Source of the DNA: Chitinophaga pinensis
GTDB taxonomy: Bacteria > Bacteroidota > Bacteroidia > UKL13-3
Assembly (NCBI GenBank): GCA_943323675.2
Contig: CALPIR020000137.1
Coordinates: 1 to 6,221 of the forward strand
Length of the DNA: 6,221 nucleotides
Direction of reading: 5' to 3'
Positions 1 to 6,183 of this stretch are shown in pieces (the first letter of the stretch is position 1; each line of letters opens with the position of its first letter). Under the pieces are notes generated by a model. That model saw only the letters and a list, made by a program, of their open reading frames with translations, was not told where the DNA came from and searched no databases. The translations under genes were made by a program, and so were the position numbers.

Positions 1-2
1 AT

Positions 3-245
3 TATAATATACTACTCGTTAGTCAGTTTACGCTTTATGCAAATACTAGAAAAGGAAACCGACCTAGTTATAAAATGGCATCCGAACCCAATTTAGCCAA
101 GGAACAATACCATACTTTTCACAAAATACTGGAAAATGAAATTAACAAGTCTATACCTACAGGGATTTTTGGTGCTGACATGAAAGTTAGTTTAACCAAT
201 GACGGCCCAGTAACAATAATTATAGATAGCAAAAACAAGTCATAA
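3..245 (+). CDS. dtd: D-aminoacyl-tRNA deacylase, C-terminal part (5' end outside window)
   Basis: The last 80 codons of a dtd gene are visible; the full protein is usually about 150 residues, so roughly the N-terminal half lies to the left. The enzyme hydrolyses D-amino acids (and glycine mischarged on tRNA-Ala) from tRNA in the cytoplasm, as a proofreading step. The visible part has both family signatures: VSQFTLYA followed by KGNRPSY near its start (the SQxxT active-site motif), and TGIFGADMKVSLTNDGPVT near the end, which includes the Gly-cisPro motif (GP in NDGPVT) used for chiral rejection. The frame is open from base 3 to the TAA at 243-245, and the protein ends IDSKNKS. The gene converges on the gld operon and shares its terminator hairpin, which begins one base after the stop. 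The two are unlikely to be linked in function. Identification is firm from the motifs; start and promoter cannot be seen. Confidence 0.95.
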   Translation, partial: YNILLVSQFTLYANTRKGNRPSYKMASEPNLAKEQYHTFHKILENEINKSIPTGIFGADMKVSLTNDGPVTIIIDSKNKS

Positions 246-246
246 A

Positions 247-271
247 AAAACCCGAACAATGTTCGGGTTTT
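247..271. terminator. Bidirectional intrinsic terminator between dtd and gldN
   Basis: A perfect 11-bp inverted repeat (stem core AACCCGAAC / GTTCGGGTT) with a 3-base AAT loop lies between two convergent genes. On the minus strand it is followed by a run of T (complement of the A run 244-250) and sits 16 bases past the gldN stop. On the plus strand it begins one base past the dtd stop and is followed by TTTTGATTTT. It can therefore end transcripts from both sides. The hairpin is seen directly; the termination role is inferred. Confidence 0.88.
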
Positions 272-287
272 GATTTTAAATAGAATA

Positions 288-1145
288 CTAGTATTCCCAT
301 AAGTCATGTTCTTTTTCGAACAATTCATTTTTAATTCTTTCAGACTCTAAAAGAGCCGCAACACCATCATCTTTAAAATCAGAGAATTCTTTAATTGCAG
401 CATCATAAGGATTGGCTTCTTTAACAATGTAACTGCTAAACAAGCGTTGTTCAAACCAATCATCATAAGTTAAGCGTGCAGCATCATTTTGACGATTAAA
501 TACCTCCATGTTTACAAGTACGCTTCTAACGTCAGCTGGATCTGCATCACTAACATCTTTATGATATTTTAACCAAGCCCATTCTACCTCACCAATTTCA
601 GCACCTTCAACTTTAGGAGCTACAATTGGTGCAATTGCTATTACACGAACATACATTCTTGATTCTTTTTTATCAAAAATCCAATCTTCAACCACTTTAT
701 ATTTTTTAATATCAGTTGCTGCTAACTTGATTAAGATTGTATCCATGTAAAAATTAGATGGATCTTCTGGATCACCATTCGGATCAATTAATTTTTTATC
801 TGGCTTTTTATCGCTAAAGTAGTTTACAAACTCCTCAGGACTACGGAAACTATTCAAAGAATCATCTTTGTAAGCTGTTAGTTTTCCTGAAACAATAGCG
901 TTATAAATGATAATATTTAAGGGGTTTTTAGGCCATTGCATAGGCTGATTTTGCTTTTCGCGCGTGTCAATAACACGCCAAATACGTTTTGCCCATAATA
1001 CATCAGCCTCCCTTAAGTATGGCCAATCTACAACTTTACGTTCTGTTACTGCCTGACGTGTATAGATGAAGTCATCATACACACCTTGTGCCATTGAAGG
1101 CATAACAGTTAAAGCGGTAACAACTAAAAATATTATCTTTTTCAT
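288..1145 (-). CDS. gldN: Gliding motility / type IX secretion periplasmic ring protein GldN (PorN)
   Basis: The protein has 285 residues from the ATG at 1145 to the TAG at 288-290. Known role of the family: GldN (PorN in Porphyromonas) is a periplasmic protein that binds the lipoprotein GldK. Together they form the large ring under the outer membrane that is contacted by the GldLM motor, and it is needed for secretion of T9SS cargo and for gliding. The N-terminus has a type I signal peptide: MKK, a hydrophobic core (IIFLVVTALTVMP) and a likely cut after SMA, before QG. The mature protein carries the family signature near residues 43-80, with LREADVLWAKRIWR followed by VIDTREKQNQPM. No transmembrane segment follows. 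An upstream in-frame ATG at 1196 would put 17 extra residues before the signal peptide and overlap gldM, so I chose 1145. That start lies 4 bases after the gldM stop, which suggests translational coupling; the upstream AATAAGATT gives only a poor ribosome site. It is the last gene of the operon. Confidence 0.95.
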   Translation of the reverse strand: MKKIIFLVVTALTVMPSMAQGVYDDFIYTRQAVTERKVVDWPYLREADVLWAKRIWRVIDTREKQNQPMQWPKNPLNIIIYNAIVSGKLTAYKDDSLNSFRSPEEFVNYFSDKKPDKKLIDPNGDPEDPSNFYMDTILIKLAATDIKKYKVVEDWIFDKKESRMYVRVIAIAPIVAPKVEGAEIGEVEWAWLKYHKDVSDADPADVRSVLVNMEVFNRQNDAARLTYDDWFEQRLFSSYIVKEANPYDAAIKEFSDFKDDGVAALLESERIKNELFEKEHDLWEY

Positions 1146-1149
1146 AATC

Positions 1150-2739
1150 TTATTGAACATCAAAAACAAGTGGTGTAGGTAATTGTCTTGCACCATCTGG
1201 TCCTTTTACTTTTATAGAAGTAATAATAATTTTATCACCTTTAACCGCTCTAGCAAGTGCGCTTTGCATGTTAGAAGATAGCATTTGTCCATTACCCTTT
1301 TCAACCATAGGAGCACCACCACGTTTAGGAATCATTACAAACTGAAATTCGTATGGAACATAGTTTACACCATCAAAAGCAAAATTCTTTAATGGTGCAC
1401 GAACTACAGTTTGTGTTTTAATTTGCGCAGCCGCAACACCACCACTCATTTCTATGGTTCCTAAAGCAGGAATTGGATCAGGAACCATACGAACGCGGTA
1501 TTCTTGTTCGCCCATTCTTTTGGTAGCTCCAGTTCCTTTATCTTTAACAGAAGCAACAATTTTAACCTTACTAGCTGATTTGTTTAATGCTAATAAATAT
1601 GAACCTTTTTGCTTAGGATCAGGCTTTAACTGACCGGCACTGGCTGGGTCTAAACTAACACTGATATCAGTTGCAGCATAACCCGGTACAGATACCGAAA
1701 TTGGATTGTCTAAACCAATGTATACCACATTCATTTTAGTTGCAGCAATAACTGCGATAGGTTTAACTGCAGTAAAGGCGAATTCAAATGGATATTGCTC
1801 TACTTTTCCAGAGGCACGTTTAGTTGTAATTATCCCCTTAAACTTTTGTTCACCTTCGCTACCTGGTGAAGTTTCAAACTTACCAATACCTTCTTCACTT
1901 TTGATATCACGCCCATTAACAGAAACTGTTGCATCAGATTTTGAAGAAGCAGCAGCTAGAAAAATATCAGCCGCATATTTACTACCAACAGATACGTATG
2001 TTCCATTTGTTGGGATAACTTGGGCTTTGAAATTATCAATTACAATCACATCACCTGTCAAGTTCGAACGGAAATAATCTAAAATCTGAGTTTCAGTATT
2101 TTTAACGTCATTTTCAATTTTAGTTAATAGCGTAGAAACTGCAGCCAAAGGTGTATGTTCAAACATTTGTGATTCCCAAGTAATATTTACACCATCGTGC
2201 GCTGCTGGCACAGGGGTATTTAAATCACTTTTGATACTTGCCCTTTTATCAGCAGGCAGCAAAGCCAAAAATTTCTCACGGGTATCATTAATCTTTTTCT
2301 TAACCTCTTCGCCCCTCTTTTGAACAATCATCATGTTTGCATGAATTTCTGTATTACTAGCTCCAATAATGTCCTCGTCCTCAGTTTTACCATCACCATT
2401 GGAATCTTCATGTCTACCACCAGTAGCAGCAACAAGTTCCTCCTTTAAATCATGGAAGTATTTAATGGCTTCCTTTGAAATTTCTGTAGCTTGTTTAGCC
2501 TTACCTTCTAAATCTATTGCAATAGGATCCGTTGGGTGATCAGCCTTGTATTTAGCAATGGCCATTAACGATTCTTTATTCTTTATATCTATATTCTCAC
2601 CGGCTCTTACCATACTTACCTCCACCAAGTGGAAGGCTTTCAGGATTTCGGCAGAAACATTTAACGCTAAAAGCGCTGTTAACACGAGATACATCATGTT
2701 AATCATCTTCTGCCTTGGTGATGCATTACTATCTGACAT
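1150..2739 (-). CDS. gldM: T9SS / gliding motor rod subunit GldM (PorM)
   Basis: The protein has 529 residues, close to known GldM/PorM proteins (about 515). It is the inner-membrane-anchored, periplasm-spanning dimer that sits inside the GldL pentamer and passes motor movement to the GldK-GldN ring. A short cytoplasmic N-terminus (residues 1-11, with R9) leads into one transmembrane helix at about 13-30, ending at E31 in ALNVSAEILKAF. R9 and E31 are in the same positions as the motor residues reported for Flavobacterium johnsoniae GldM. Residues about 35-225 are helix-rich and match periplasmic domain D1. The rest is beta-rich and matches the tandem D2-D4 domains, ending TPLVFDVQ. Residues 112-123 read DSNGDGKTEDED, an EF-hand-like acidic loop between two predicted helices. 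The start has the best Shine-Dalgarno of the operon (AGGGAGA, 9 bases before the ATG). It follows gldL by 63 bases and ends 4 bases before gldN. Confidence 0.97.
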   Translation of the reverse strand: MSDSNASPRQKMINMMYLVLTALLALNVSAEILKAFHLVEVSMVRAGENIDIKNKESLMAIAKYKADHPTDPIAIDLEGKAKQATEISKEAIKYFHDLKEELVAATGGRHEDSNGDGKTEDEDIIGASNTEIHANMMIVQKRGEEVKKKINDTREKFLALLPADKRASIKSDLNTPVPAAHDGVNITWESQMFEHTPLAAVSTLLTKIENDVKNTETQILDYFRSNLTGDVIVIDNFKAQVIPTNGTYVSVGSKYAADIFLAAASSKSDATVSVNGRDIKSEEGIGKFETSPGSEGEQKFKGIITTKRASGKVEQYPFEFAFTAVKPIAVIAATKMNVVYIGLDNPISVSVPGYAATDISVSLDPASAGQLKPDPKQKGSYLLALNKSASKVKIVASVKDKGTGATKRMGEQEYRVRMVPDPIPALGTIEMSGGVAAAQIKTQTVVRAPLKNFAFDGVNYVPYEFQFVMIPKRGGAPMVEKGNGQMLSSNMQSALARAVKGDKIIITSIKVKGPDGARQLPTPLVFDVQ

Positions 2740-2748
2740 CTTTTATAT

Positions 2749-2755
2749 TCTCCCT
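2749..2755 (-). promoter_or_regulatory. Ribosome binding site of gldM
   Basis: AGGGAGA on the minus strand is followed by a 9-base A/T-rich spacer (ATATAAAAG) and the ATG at 2739. It contains GGAG, complementary to the usual 16S tail. The other four operon genes show no comparable site before their starts, which is common in Bacteroidota, so this one stands out and supports the gldM start. Confidence 0.65.
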
Positions 2756-2802
2756 TAAGTTAATAATTATTGAATCGAAAAAACTGTTGTTAATAAATAT
2801 TA

Positions 2803-3615
2803 CTAATTAGCAGAACGGTTAACGTTCATAGCTGCTAACATATTACCATAAACATTGTTTAGAGCAGTTAAATTAGTTGAAAGTTTACCCATTTCGTTTT
2901 TGAAATTTTCCGTTTCTGAATGTGTTTCAGATAGGTTATTTACAACTTTAGATAGGTTACCTACAAATTCGTTTATTGACTTCAAGTGATTATTAGATTC
3001 AGTAATTTCCAATTCGTAAACTGCATTTAGCGAACTTAGGTTTTTAGTCATTCTGTCAATTTGAGTACCGTACTCTTTAGATCCTTCTGAAGCAGTAACT
3101 AAGCCACCTATAGCATCAACCGCTTTTGCGTATGAGCTACTTATCCCGTTCACAGATACAGCAGCGTTTTGAACACTTTTAGTGTACTCATCAGTTGCAA
3201 CAGCAGCAGATGATAAATCTTTTAAATTAGTAACATTCTCATTCAAACTTTTCAATCCATTTCCTAAACTTTGAATTAACTCCGGTCCTACTTTTGCTTC
3301 TTCTAACATTTTGTCTAACTGCTGAGAAACTGTACCTGAAGCTGTACTCTTTTTACTTTTTTCTACCGAATCTAAACCTGCTAATTCTGGGTAAACTAAA
3401 GTCCAATCGGTTTCTTTATGTAAAGGTTCAAAAGCTGAAATGGTAAATAAAAAGGCTTCGGTTAATAAACCCACCATTAACATTCCATCTGCACCTGGCC
3501 AATGCAATATTTTAAATAATGCGCCCACAATTACAACTGCGGCCCCAAGACCGTAAACTTTAGCCATTACTTTTTTGAAAGCCATGCTTTCGAATACACT
3601 TGTTGAACTTGACAT
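2803..3615 (-). CDS. gldL: T9SS / gliding motor stator-like membrane subunit GldL (PorL)
   Basis: The protein has 270 residues. GldL forms the inner-membrane pentamer around the GldM helices and uses the proton gradient to drive rotation. Two transmembrane helices are visible: about residues 16-37 (VYGLGAAVVIVGALFKI) and 44-62 (LMVGLLTEAFLFTISAF), joined by the short loop HWPGADG. Charged residues K35, E53 and E63 lie in or next to the helices. E53 and E63 have the same 10-residue spacing as the two functional glutamates of the Flavobacterium protein, E53 being the likely central one. After DWTLVYPELAG (70-80) comes a long cytoplasmic, helix-rich, Ser/Asn-rich tail (about 95-265), probably coiled coil, with a repeated unit at 143-162, 181-200 and 237-256. 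The ATG at 3615 fits family members with a short polar leader; an in-frame ATG at residue 11 (3585) is possible but neither has a good ribosome site. It lies 61 bases after gldK and 63 before gldM, with no promoter match in either gap. Confidence 0.96.
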   Translation of the reverse strand: MSSSTSVFESMAFKKVMAKVYGLGAAVVIVGALFKILHWPGADGMLMVGLLTEAFLFTISAFEPLHKETDWTLVYPELAGLDSVEKSKKSTASGTVSQQLDKMLEEAKVGPELIQSLGNGLKSLNENVTNLKDLSSAAVATDEYTKSVQNAAVSVNGISSSYAKAVDAIGGLVTASEGSKEYGTQIDRMTKNLSSLNAVYELEITESNNHLKSINEFVGNLSKVVNNLSETHSETENFKNEMGKLSTNLTALNNVYGNMLAAMNVNRSAN

Positions 3616-3676
3616 GTTAGAAATCTGTTTTTAAAAGGTTAATTTTTGTTTTATTAGAGTTGTTGTTTGTGTGTGC

Positions 3677-4978
3677 TTAATTTTTGTCACGATTTGAACG
3701 TCCGATGTAACTCATTACGCAACGGAATCCTACATAAGAATTACAACTGTCCTGATATTCGTATGAACGAGAACCATTTTGCACGAAGTAAGCAACGTCT
3801 TTCCATGACCCACCACGTATTGTTTTACGTTTTAATGTTTCAGGATCACTTTCTTTAGCATCATATTGGAAATCAGGATTCAAATCGTGTGTAAATAAGT
3901 TTCCCGATTCAGCATATGCTGTGCTAGTCCACTCTGCAAGATTACCTGCCATATCATACAAACCAAAATCATTAGGGAAGTATGATGCAACACGTATAGG
4001 GTATACACCACCATCTGAACTGTACTCGCCACGTCCTGGTTTAAAGTTGGCAAGCGCACAACCTTTTGCGTTACGTATGTAAGGGCCGCCCCAAGGATAC
4101 ATAGTTTGGTCACGACCACCACGAGCTGCATATTCCCACTCATATTCTGTTGGTAGACGGAAACTTGTAACTGTGTTTTCAAGAATATCTGCATAAAAAG
4201 AATTTAGATATTTTGTTCTCCAATCACAAAATGCGTTTGCTTGATGCCAATTAACACCTACAACCGGATAGTCATCATATTTCGGATGCCAGAAGTAAAC
4301 CTGAGTCATTGGCTCATTATAAGAATAAGTGTAATCGCGAATGAATACTAACGTATCAGGATAAATTTCGACTTCTTTTTTCTTTTTGAAATCAGCACGG
4401 TTAATATTTTTCCAATTTTGACGTTTTACCTGAGCAGCAGCGCGCTGATCTATAAATTCGTAGCTGTATATTAACTTACGAACATCAATTTGTTTTACTT
4501 TATAGTATGTTTCTGCTTGATTGTAGAAGAAGTTTTTAATGTCTTCAGAAGCTTTTACATCTTCCTCGTCTATTTTTTCTTCCCAATTCAGGCCTCGCAT
4601 TGACTCATCTTCTTCCCCTTCAGGAAGTGGATGAAAATACTTTTCAGGATTGTTTTCAGCAAGTTTATTTCTGAACAATGAATCTTGAACCCAATAAACA
4701 AATTGACGGTACTCGTTATTTGTGATCTCCGTTTCATCCATGTAAAAAGCAGTGATGGTTATTTGCCTGTTAGGGGCAATCTGAGCCATAGGAATGTCTT
4801 GCTCATTGGCACCCACATGAATTGATCCTGAAGGAACGTAAATTGTTCCGTAAGGTTGTGGGTGAAACCATGTTCTTCTTCCTGGTACACCGGTTAGTTC
4901 GCCCTTGTCACTGCTCATGCCGCAGCCGAACAATGTACTTAAAATTAGGGCCGATATAAACCATTTGATGTTTTTCAT
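3677..4978 (-). CDS. gldK: T9SS / gliding lipoprotein GldK (PorK), sulfatase-activating-enzyme fold
   Basis: The protein has 433 residues. GldK is an outer-membrane lipoprotein facing the periplasm that forms the large T9SS ring with GldN. The N-terminus is a lipoprotein signal, with hydrophobic residues 6-17 and lipobox LFGC, giving C19 as the lipidated residue. A formylglycine-generating-enzyme-like (SUMF1) domain covers about 46-425. It has YVPSGSIHVG (47-56), DETEITNNEY (81-90), VVGVNWHQANAFCDW (239-253), RLPTEYEWEYAARGG (274-288), YPWGG (294-298), GNLAEW (345-350), RGGSW (388-392) and GFRC (417-420). Between 100 and 225 it has a long charged insertion (EEKIDEEDVKASED and FKKKKEVEIYPD), typical of GldK rather than of the enzymes. 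The paired catalytic cysteines that the enzymes carry soon after GGSW are absent (GGSWKDVAYFVQ), so it is probably structural. C412 and C420 near the end could pair. The paralogue GldJ shares the fold, but the position before gldL favours GldK. Confidence 0.95.
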   Translation of the reverse strand: MKNIKWFISALILSTLFGCGMSSDKGELTGVPGRRTWFHPQPYGTIYVPSGSIHVGANEQDIPMAQIAPNRQITITAFYMDETEITNNEYRQFVYWVQDSLFRNKLAENNPEKYFHPLPEGEEDESMRGLNWEEKIDEEDVKASEDIKNFFYNQAETYYKVKQIDVRKLIYSYEFIDQRAAAQVKRQNWKNINRADFKKKKEVEIYPDTLVFIRDYTYSYNEPMTQVYFWHPKYDDYPVVGVNWHQANAFCDWRTKYLNSFYADILENTVTSFRLPTEYEWEYAARGGRDQTMYPWGGPYIRNAKGCALANFKPGRGEYSSDGGVYPIRVASYFPNDFGLYDMAGNLAEWTSTAYAESGNLFTHDLNPDFQYDAKESDPETLKRKTIRGGSWKDVAYFVQNGSRSYEYQDSCNSYVGFRCVMSYIGRSNRDKN

Positions 4979-5008
4979 TTTGGAATGATATAGTTAGTTT
5001 GAATAAGG

Positions 5009-5039
5009 CAAAATTATATATTTTGACTAAAAATACAAC
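5009..5039 (-). promoter_or_regulatory. Bacteroidota-type promoter before gldK
   Basis: On the minus strand, GTTG (5039-5036) is followed by 19 bases and then TAATTTTG (5016-5009). This is an exact match to the phylum's -7 box TAnnTTTG and a 3-of-4 match to the -33 box TTTG, with the usual spacing. The -7 box ends 30 bases before the gldK ATG, which implies a leader of roughly 20-25 bases. It would let gldKLMN be transcribed apart from porP. The match is seen; promoter activity is inferred. Confidence 0.65.
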
Positions 5040-5097
5040 TTCGCTGTAGTTTTTTTTAGATTCTTAACGTGGATAAGTGCTAACATATTGTTAATCA

Positions 5098-6054
5098 CTA
5101 TAAAAATCTTGGTGTATAAATTGGTCTTATGGTTTTTACTGGTGGTTCAGTTTTGAAGCCAAAACAATGTCTATAGCCAATTTCAACCGTACCGTTACTA
5201 AATTGAGATAGCTTACTTGTTGTTAGATCATATGATATCATAGCGCTTGATACACTTGAGAATTTATAACCAGCAAGCAAGGCCAACGCATCAACTGTAC
5301 GGTAAGTGATACCTCCTAATATATTACCATTATAAGTTGTCATTACATTTAAGTCAAGAGAGGTTTTTATCGCATTTTTAACAAAAATATTCGGCTCAAT
5401 TGTAAATGTTCCCATGTCATAAACACCACCAAACATTAAATAATAATGCATTGCCGCAGTATATTTTACAGGGCCATAGTCTACGCTAGCCTGATTTAAG
5501 TGGTTTCCTGATATCCCCGCATAAACATTATTGAAACCAGCAATTGATGGTATTTGGTAGTATATTCCAAAGTTTAAGTCTAATGCGTTTCCATTAACTG
5601 ATTCTTTTGGTATAGAAGGATCATTAGGATCCTGAGCCTTTAACTTAGTACCATCTAGTGACTTTTGTATAAAGCCCACACCCAAACCGCCTGATAATTT
5701 ATGCTGATTAGTGAATGTATGGTGATAAGCAACGGATAAAGTTGGTGTAAGGGTACTTTCAAAACCTTGCTTGTCACTAAAAATATTTAATCCTACGCCA
5801 AGCTTTCCGTTAAACAAAGGAGCATGGATATTACCGCCAAATGTTGAAGGGCTTTGGCCTTTTTCTTTAGAGCCAAAACCTAACCACTGTGTACGATAGA
5901 TTAGCGAAGCACAAATTTTCCCATCTTCACTTCCTGCAAAAGCTGAATTATAATTGAGCTTATTACGGAAGAACTGCGTGAATTGGGCATCTTGCTGAGC
6001 AAATACCGAACTTGCTCCGACTGCTAATAATATGCCAAGTAGTAGTTTCTTCAT
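5098..6054 (-). CDS. porP: Type IX secretion outer-membrane protein, PorP/SprF family
   Basis: The protein has 318 residues from the ATG at 6054. Family members are outer-membrane beta-barrels linked to T9SS: PorP is needed for secretion in Porphyromonas, and SprF is needed for SprB adhesin export in Flavobacterium. The signal peptide is MKK, a hydrophobic core (LLLGILLAVGAS) and a cut after SVFA (A19). The mature N-terminus QQDAQFTQFFRNKLNYNSAFAGS (20-42) is the family signature, close to the usual QQDPQFTQY...NPAYAGS. Alternating strand-like segments follow to EIGYRHCF (291-298), then an 18-residue tail ending PRFL. DPNDPSIP (142-149) is probably a loop. The in-frame ATG at 6090 would add 12 polar residues before the signal peptide and falls inside the promoter -7 box, so it is rejected. 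The gene is first in the operon, 119 bases before gldK. This linkage is common and suggests that this is the core PorP rather than one of the many adhesin-linked SprF paralogues. The choice of symbol is less sure than the family. Confidence 0.9.
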   Translation of the reverse strand: MKKLLLGILLAVGASSVFAQQDAQFTQFFRNKLNYNSAFAGSEDGKICASLIYRTQWLGFGSKEKGQSPSTFGGNIHAPLFNGKLGVGLNIFSDKQGFESTLTPTLSVAYHHTFTNQHKLSGGLGVGFIQKSLDGTKLKAQDPNDPSIPKESVNGNALDLNFGIYYQIPSIAGFNNVYAGISGNHLNQASVDYGPVKYTAAMHYYLMFGGVYDMGTFTIEPNIFVKNAIKTSLDLNVMTTYNGNILGGITYRTVDALALLAGYKFSSVSSAMISYDLTTSKLSQFSNGTVEIGYRHCFGFKTEPPVKTIRPIYTPRFL

Positions 6055-6087
6055 GCTATTGATATAGTGTTTTTTAGTTTTGATAAA

Positions 6088-6118
6088 CAATTATACAACT
6101 ATATTTCTAAAATTCAAA
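6088..6118 (-). promoter_or_regulatory. Bacteroidota-type promoter of the porP-gldKLMN operon
   Basis: On the minus strand, TTTG (6118-6115) is followed by 19 bases and TATAATTG (6095-6088). The -33 box is an exact match and the -7 box has one mismatch to TAnnTTTG. The -7 box ends 33 bases before the porP ATG at 6054. It lies directly after the hairpin at 6131-6168, where the operon promoter would be expected. The match is seen; activity is inferred. Confidence 0.65.
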
Positions 6119-6130
6119 TGGTTTTTAAAA

Positions 6131-6168
6131 CAAAAAAAGCGGCAACACTGGTGTTGACGCTTTTTTTG
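6131..6168. terminator. Intrinsic terminator hairpin upstream of the operon
   Basis: A long inverted repeat pairs CAAAAAAAGCG with CGCTTTTTTTG, then has one G/A mismatch and a CAACAC/GTGTTG inner stem with a TG centre. On either strand a GC-richer stem is followed by seven T, so it can work in both directions. It most likely ends a minus-strand gene whose possible stop is at 6184-6186, 15 bases before it, and so insulates the porP promoter from read-through. Confidence 0.75.
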
Positions 6169-6183
6169 TAATGCTATATGAAG

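Noticed and set aside
119..328. Minus-strand open frame of 69 codons across the dtd end and the terminator
   Set aside because: It overlaps the well-supported dtd coding frame and runs through the terminator hairpin and the gldN end; it has no ribosome site or family features.
1706..2077. Plus-strand open frame of 123 codons inside gldM
   Set aside because: It is antisense to a confidently identified gldM with strong family-like protein sequence; no promoter or ribosome site is seen for it.
2546..2758. Plus-strand open frame of 70 codons opposite the gldM start
   Set aside because: The hydrophobic stretch is the reverse complement of the GldM membrane helix; it is a shadow frame.
3667..4194. 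Plus-strand (3667-3858) and minus-strand (3880-4194) open frames inside gldK
   Set aside because: Both overlap the conserved sulfatase-activating-fold region of GldK in other frames and show no signals of their own.
5032..5058. Short stem AACT...AGTT followed by eight T on the plus strand as a terminator after porP
   Set aside because: The stem is only 4 bp, and the T run follows it on the strand opposite to transcription of porP.
6055..6090. Longer porP form starting at ATG 6090
   Set aside because: It would add MFIKTKKHYINS before a normal signal peptide, and its start codon falls inside the likely -7 promoter box.
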